Source: Acanthosepion esculentum (Eukaryota; Mollusca; Cephalopoda; Sepiida; Sepiidae). From it: a stretch of DNA of 64,000 nucleotides. The position numbers and the translations under genes are program-made. Shown here piece after piece: positions 52,301-60,000 of this stretch (within the stretch, counting starts at the first letter, position 1; each line of letters opens with the position of its first letter). The DNA lies in NCBI GenBank assembly GCA_964036315.1, contig OZ038517.1, positions 22,852,083 through 22,916,082 of the forward strand, read 5' to 3'. The notes beneath the pieces were generated by a model that was not told the origin of the DNA, searched no databases, and saw nothing but the letters and a program-made list of their open reading frames with translations.

Positions 52301-53421
52301 TCTGTCCATCCATCATACCCACTAAAATAGACATATATTGACCAATCAAAACCAAATTTTGGGGGGAAGTGCAAAATGGTAAGGGCAAACAAAATACAGT
52401 TGATTTTACTAGGCTGCATAGCTAAGTGCAATAAATTCTCATCGTCATCATCATATATAAAATTCTGTTAGCCTATCTATTACACCCTCTAAAATATATT
52501 GACCAATCAAAACCAAATTAAAAAATATTCTTTACTATGAAGTCCTTTAAAATTAAAGATTTTATTAAACCGCAAAGTAAGGTTTTTGTCAAAGTATTTT
52601 TCCAAACAAATCAGCTTATTCACATTTTATCGAGTGATTTACGAAATTGAATGAAACATCGAGTTTGTAAATCTAGATAAAAAATGTCAGTGATAACTTC
52701 CACAATACTAAATAATGTGAGTATTTCAACATGCATCTGTGTTTGCAAAAAGAAAAAAATTTAGTTTAATAAAATCATCACATCAGCATTTTCAATGAAA
52801 TAAATTGCCATGCCTTGTGTGAAAATCATCAAGAAACTGTAATCAAATATTCACAATGAAGTGTCTTTCTAGCTCCATTTTGAACAAGGCCCAAAGCTTT
52901 TTTTCATTTCTCCAATCTATTTTCCTCTTCATCTCCAAATATACTTTCCATGCTCAATACACTTTGGGTAGATTCAATAAACACAGTAATCTTTCAAACA
53001 AAAGGCCTCTGTATCCAGAATCAGCAGATGTGTCTCACTCTCCCCAGCAGTAACAAAAGAGAGAAATCCATCAAATATTATCATCTGACTTTCATCAACC
53101 AGCCAACTTCCTTGAGTAAACAAAAGTTATCATTTGGTTTATTGCCAATTCTAGGGTTTTCTTTGCAAAACTTTTTTTTTTTTACACTTCTTTCAAGCTA
53201 CTTTTTCAAAATTTCAAAATAAAAAGTTATTTTGTACAAATGAGAAACTGAAAGTATGCGTATGCGTATGTAAAACAGTCTCTCTTACTCTTCATTTCCT
53301 CTGACTTCATAAAGAAATTTAATGCATTACATTTTTGACATCCTTCAAGGTTTTTGTTGTTTCTCCACCCAGTAAACATGTGTGTATATGTCACTTTGGC
53401 TCAATCCCCTCATTAACTCTC

Positions 53422-53456
<35 letters not shown>

Positions 53457-53625
53457 TATATGTTGATTTTCTAAGCATAGCTTAGATGTGGCACAAGACA
53501 AAGTATGGGGCACCCAGTGAGAATTGAATTCACTATTTAGTCATAACTGTTTTAGCCAGACAAATTTACTAACCATTACACCACGCTGAGGTGATCTAAC
53601 ACACACACACACACATATATATGTA

Positions 53626-53697
<72 letters not shown>

Positions 53698-53947
53698 GTA
53701 AAACTTCTGAAATAGTTTGTTAAAGAGGTGCAGTGGAAAATGAGTGCTCAATGGCAGTGTATTATATCATAATATATTCTGGTATGGTTAGTCAAGAGTA
53801 TGCCAGAATATATTGTTATCATATAGCACTTTAAATGTTATTTTTAGTGGATATCCATATTTGAGTAGATGCTCCGTTTGTTTATTAAACAGAATCTTTA
53901 TTTTTGTCTACTGGCCTGACTATTCAAGAAATTTTATCAAAAGATGC

Positions 53948-53998
<51 letters not shown>

Positions 53999-54108
53999 TA
54001 CAAATATCAAATTTGTCACTTAGCTGATTGAAGCTATAGTCAGCACTCTGAATCCAAAGTTTCCTGGACAAACTTGTTTGTAATCATTTAGCCCATTCAT
54101 CAGGAGGT

Positions 54109-54163
<55 letters not shown>

Positions 54164-57014
54164 CATTTGGACAGCAGATCATTATTCAAACATACATTGT
54201 TAAATATGACAGACAACAAATGTCTATGTTTGATCATGAGCTGTTTTATGCTTCATATAGTGACTTTAGTTTTGGGAGAAAATAAAGACAAAAACTGTCC
54301 AACATTTGGATAATTTTTTTTATACTGTTTCTCAATCTAATCTCTCGGCTCACATGAGCCATTATCAGAGCAGTTATAACAAAGATGTTCACCATCAAAG
54401 ATGACATCCTGTTATGTTTACATAGAAGTTTGTTATGTGCTGATAACGGTCGCAGAATAGCGGTTCTATGATGTCATACATGATCATGTGAGAAAAAGAA
54501 ATGTAAACAATCCCAACACCAAGAAATTTCAATAGAACCTCATCAAACAACAAATAAACACATTCATGCAAGAATTACAATGAAATTGTATGTATTAAAG
54601 GAATCTTCTACCGCTACAGAAAAATTCAAGGAAATGTAGGATTTATTAAACAATATAACACAAAAGGAAAATGAGTCCGATAAACAAGTCATAAAAAAAA
54701 AAAACGCTAAACAAATAATATAAAAAGAAAATACCAAACACCCAACGACACCTTCATTAACTTATCAGATTACCAACTCAGTCCAGATGATATGGAATTC
54801 CTTAATCTTGGACCAAATTTTCATTTTTCAATTTTTCTGTCACACACAAACCTTATTTAATGTTTAAACAAATGTAAATTGAAGCTGTATACCAACAAAT
54901 ACTTCTACTGCAACAAGATTACACAAGTAGGTTTAAAAGAATTACTTAAAGCTGAATCTATTAAAGACCGACAACATAAAAATCCAAATGAAATTATAAA
55001 CACTCCTTTAATAAAAGCAGCCATACAACTAAAAAATACTAACAGTATTGTCATCCAACAAGCTGATAAAACTAATACTTTCATTATTTTACACAAACAG
55101 GAGTACCACTCAAAATTACAGGCCATTTTGGACGATCACAATAAATTTAAAATGTTAACCAATAACATCACCTCCCAACTTAAAAACCATATCAATAAAC
55201 TTATTACTGCTAACAATGCTAAAACAGGACCTTATAAACTTCAAAAGATTATAGGTGACTATCAACCTGGTTACCTTTATGGAAATGTAAAAATTCATAA
55301 AAAAGATCATCCCCTCAGATCTATCATTTCACAAATACCTACACCTGTATATTACCTTTCAAAAACCCTTAACAAATTAATTACTCCATACCTCCCAAGT
55401 AAATATTGTATTAACTCCATAAATGAATTTGTACAAATTCTTTATGCTGTAAAACCAAACAATCAAATAATCTTTGGATGTACAAAATTTATTTACTAAT
55501 GTTCCTGTCTATGAAATAATTGATACCATTATCTGTGGTGTATAAAATCACACTTCTCTCCTACCCATCAATAGTTAGTCAATTTTAATCACTATTTAAA
55601 AAAAAATTATGATTAGCATGTACCACCTAAGTATCTTTTCATGATCCTATAGGCAATATTTATACTTAAATAGATGGTATCACAATGAGATCCCCCTTTA
55701 GGCCACCATTTTTTTCTAATTATTTAGAAAATAAAATACTTAATGACACTAATAAACCCCTTACATATGTAAGATACATAGATGATATTTTCATTTCAGC
55801 TAAAAATATAGATCAAATTGCACACCAAATTTGAAAGTCATTCCACCCTCAAATATATACTAGAACTCAATATTAATAATAAAACTCCATTCCTTGATGT
55901 ACTTATTGATTCTGGCACACATAAATTTACTACTTCTCTATATAGAAAACCACGTAGCATTAACTCATGTCTTCTTAATTATAATAGTGAATGCACCCAA
56001 CAATATGTTAGCTGTTATAAAAAACTTAATCCAATGCACACAAATGATATCTTCTTCCAAAACCATATTCTATAAATTACATAATATCAAACACTTGTTA
56101 ATTATGGATTCCCTAATTCTGTCATTGATCAACAAATTAAAATGTATCTCAATAAACTTAATAATACCTCAAACAAAATTGATAATATTAATAATAATTG
56201 TAGCCATAATAATGTACGTCAAAATAGAAATGTTAAACCCATTAATAATAATAAACAAGTTAAGCCCATCATATATTACAAAAAATATAAAACAATTGAC
56301 CTCATAGACTTTAATAACCCTAAACCACACAACTAAATCCTCAACAAAAAAAACAATGTAGTGTATCAATTTGCATGCCTGTTCAGAGATTGTATCTCTA
56401 ATATTAATAATAAACCCACTACATATATTGGTTTTGCTACAATCATGCTCTCCCATAAATTTACCTGTCACTTTTTTGATCTTAATTCCATTAAACAACA
56501 TTTCTTACAAAACAGTCATGTACATAATATTAGACAGATATTAGTTGATAATACAATAATACTCACACATACACAGTAAAAAGAACCTTAAGATATTGGA
56601 GGCCATCTGCATTAAAACAAAGTAACCCACACTCAACAAAATTACATTTCAAACTAGTCACAACATATTACAATGCATTTAAACATATGGTCCTGTTGAT
56701 AACATTTCTTTCTCTCACATGGTCTTGTACGACATCATAGAACCGCATTACAAATTTACGAGCTGCGTCTGCTATTCCATGACCATTATCATCGCATAGG
56801 AAACTTTGATGGTAAACATCTGTTATAATGTCCATATAATAACTCTGATGATGGCTTGTGTGAGCTGAAAACTTTGATCAAGGAACTGCATAATAAAAAT
56901 TATCCAAATGTTGGACAGTTTTTGTCTTTATTTTCTCTTGAAATTAAAGCCACTATACAAAGATTAGAACAGCTCATTATCAAACATAATAGACATTTGT
57001 TGTCTGTTATATTT

Positions 57015-57057
<43 letters not shown>

Positions 57058-60000
57058 AATACACATAATATCCAACATTGATAACAGTCCGACTGTTTCC
57101 AGCACCCAAAGGTGCAAGTTTGCATGAAACTCTGAGTCGTGCTATCAACGTTGGATACTATGTGCATTCACTAATATATACTTAATATATCTGTTAAGTA
57201 ACATTGAGGAGAGGACTGTATTTATAACACCTGCTAAATAAATATATATGTACATGCAAGTATGTGTGTATATTTTTTATCATACCCACACATACACACA
57301 CACGTGTGTGTGTGCACACATACATCATATTCAGTTGCAACATGGGCATGCGGATAAATATCTACCATGATCCTTGAGAAAGGTATAGCAGTTGTACAGT
57401 CTAATAGAACAACACTTGAGATATGCTGTAGTTGTTTCACGATTCCAAGATGCACACTGTTATCTTCAAGTGTTGACTTAGTGTGAAGTAGGTGTTGAGA
57501 GCTGCTTGACTGAAATGTTTGAATCAATTTCAACTGAACTTTTGACTGACATATTAACCAACAATTTCAAACAGTTTTGAGAAGATGTGCTCATTTTTCA
57601 GAATGAAACAAGCAAAATCTTAAAGACTGGGGTGAAAAGTAAGTCAGAGTTACAAAGTGCCTCCAAATAAGGAGTGAAAAACAAGTCAGAGTTACAAAGT
57701 GCCTCCAAATAAGGAGTGAAAAACAGGTCAAGATTAGACAGTGCCTCCAAATAAGGAGTGAAAAACAGGTCAAGATTAGACAGTGCCTCCAAATAATGAG
57801 TGAAATACAGGTCAAGATTAGACAGTGCCTCCAAATAAAGAGTGAAAAACAGGTCGAGATTAGACAGTGCCTCCAAATAAAGAGTGAAAAACAGGTCGAG
57901 ATTAGACAGTGCCTCCAAATAAAGAGTGAAAAACAGGTCGAGATTAGACAGTGCCTCCAAATAAGGAGTGAAAAACAGGTCGAGATTAGACAGTGCCTCC
58001 AAATAAGGAGTGAAAAACAGGTCGAGATTAGACAGTGCCTCCAAATAAGGAGTGAAAAACAGGTCGAGATTAGACAGTGCCTCCAAATAAGGAGTGAAAA
58101 ACAGGTCAAGATTAAACAGTGCCTCCAAATAAGGAGTGAAAAACAGGTCGAGATTAGACAGTGCCTCCAAATAAGGAGTGAAAAAACAGGTCGAGATTAG
58201 ACAGTGCCTCCAAATAAGGAGTGAAAAACAGGTCGAGATTAGACAGTGCCTCCAAATAATGAGTGAAATACAGGTCGAGATTAGACAGTGCCTCCAAATA
58301 AAGAGTGAAAAACAGGTCGAGATTAGACAGTGCCTCCAAATAAAGAGTGAAAAACAGGTCGAGATTAGACAGTGCCTCCAAATAAGGAGTGAAAAACAGG
58401 TCGAGATTAAACAGTGCCTCCAAATAAGGAGTGAAAAACAGGTCAAGATTAGACAGTGCCTCCAAATAAGGAATGAAAAAAAAAAAATCATAGTAAAACA
58501 GTGCCTCCATATTTCAGACTAAAATTTCACCAGTACTATAAATTACTTCAAAATTATAATCTATATTTCCTTAAACTTCAATAATATATGTTTGGTTAAA
58601 ATAATCTTAGAAATTTTGCAAAAGAAGTATTGAAATAACACACACCAATTCTTAAATGTTTCTTTCAAAATGTGTAACATATTTTACATTTATATACTCA
58701 GAAATCACAGCCCCATGGACCCATCCCTGGTATTTCTACAATCTTGCACAAATGGAGAATGTGCTTTGCAGGACACAGCTGGCAAACAAAACAAAAACTC
58801 AAAGTAATCTACTGCTCTGGACACCTAGCCATGGAGCAAGACTGGTTGATCTCCCAGCAACCACCTACATTGACCAGCTACATTATGACATAATGGTACC
58901 CTAATGACCTTCTGACTATGATGCCTGTCCATTATGGTTAGCATGATAGACTCATGAATGTCCAAGCTAGCTTGACCAAATAATAAAATTAACAAAAAAT
59001 AACAAGCATACAAACAGAAAAGTAGACATGAGGTGGGATAACAAAGTTCAGGTAAAGAGGAAAGCTTAAGCTTAACTAAGTGACTTAATTTTAGAAAACA
59101 TACTTGAAGGTAATCAATATTTGATTAACCCCTTCGCCACAAAATATTTTGGGAAAAACATTTCATTTTCAGACAAATTTTTTTTATTTGTTTGGGAAGA
59201 CTAAGCACCTTGAAGTACCCAAGCGGTGGCTAACACCTCTACCAGATGTACAAGTTGACAATTGGACTTGTTTCAAGCTCAGAAGGGCATAAAAGAATCA
59301 AGATTGACATATAAACACGTCTGGAGCTGAGCGGTTTTTGAACATTATGTTTTGGACATGTTTATTCATCTGTGTCTAAAAAAGACACTTTTGGTAAAAA
59401 TATATATATACACACGTCTACACTGGGGAGGGGTTAAAAGAGTTTAATGTTCAAATGCTTGTAAAACATTCTTCAGTGTAACACCTTCCCCACCACTTAT
59501 TTTTGAAAAAATGTTTCATTTTCAGACAAATTTTATTATTTGTTTTTAATATAGTAACTGAGGCATCTTGAAGTACCCGAGCAATGACTAACACTTCTAC
59601 CAAACATTCAAGTTGACAATTGGACTTATTTCAAGCTCAAAAAGCATAAAAAGAATCAAGATGAACATATAAACATGTCTGTATCTGGTTTTCGGACATT
59701 AGTTTTTGAACATGCTTATTCATCCATGTCGGAAAAAAAAAAAACACTTTTGGTAAAAATGTATATACCCATCTACACCAGAGAAAAGGTTAACAAACAG
59801 GAGAGAAATTTAATCAATATTGAAAAACTTATGTTTTTGACAAATAAATACAAAGTAAATAATAATAATAAAATAGTGAAAGAAAACAATTATCTACAAG
59901 CATTATTGTGTTACCATTTTTTTTTTTTTTTTTTACCCCCACCTTTTTTTTATGCCAAGTGAGGGAACTGAAGTTTAATGTAATTGTCAGTTTTGCATCC

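Noticed and set aside
57591..58522. Long frames of 114-297 codons with 14-residue repeats
   Set aside because: Products of the 42-bp minisatellite whose unit is a multiple of three; open on both strands, with no splice or start support.
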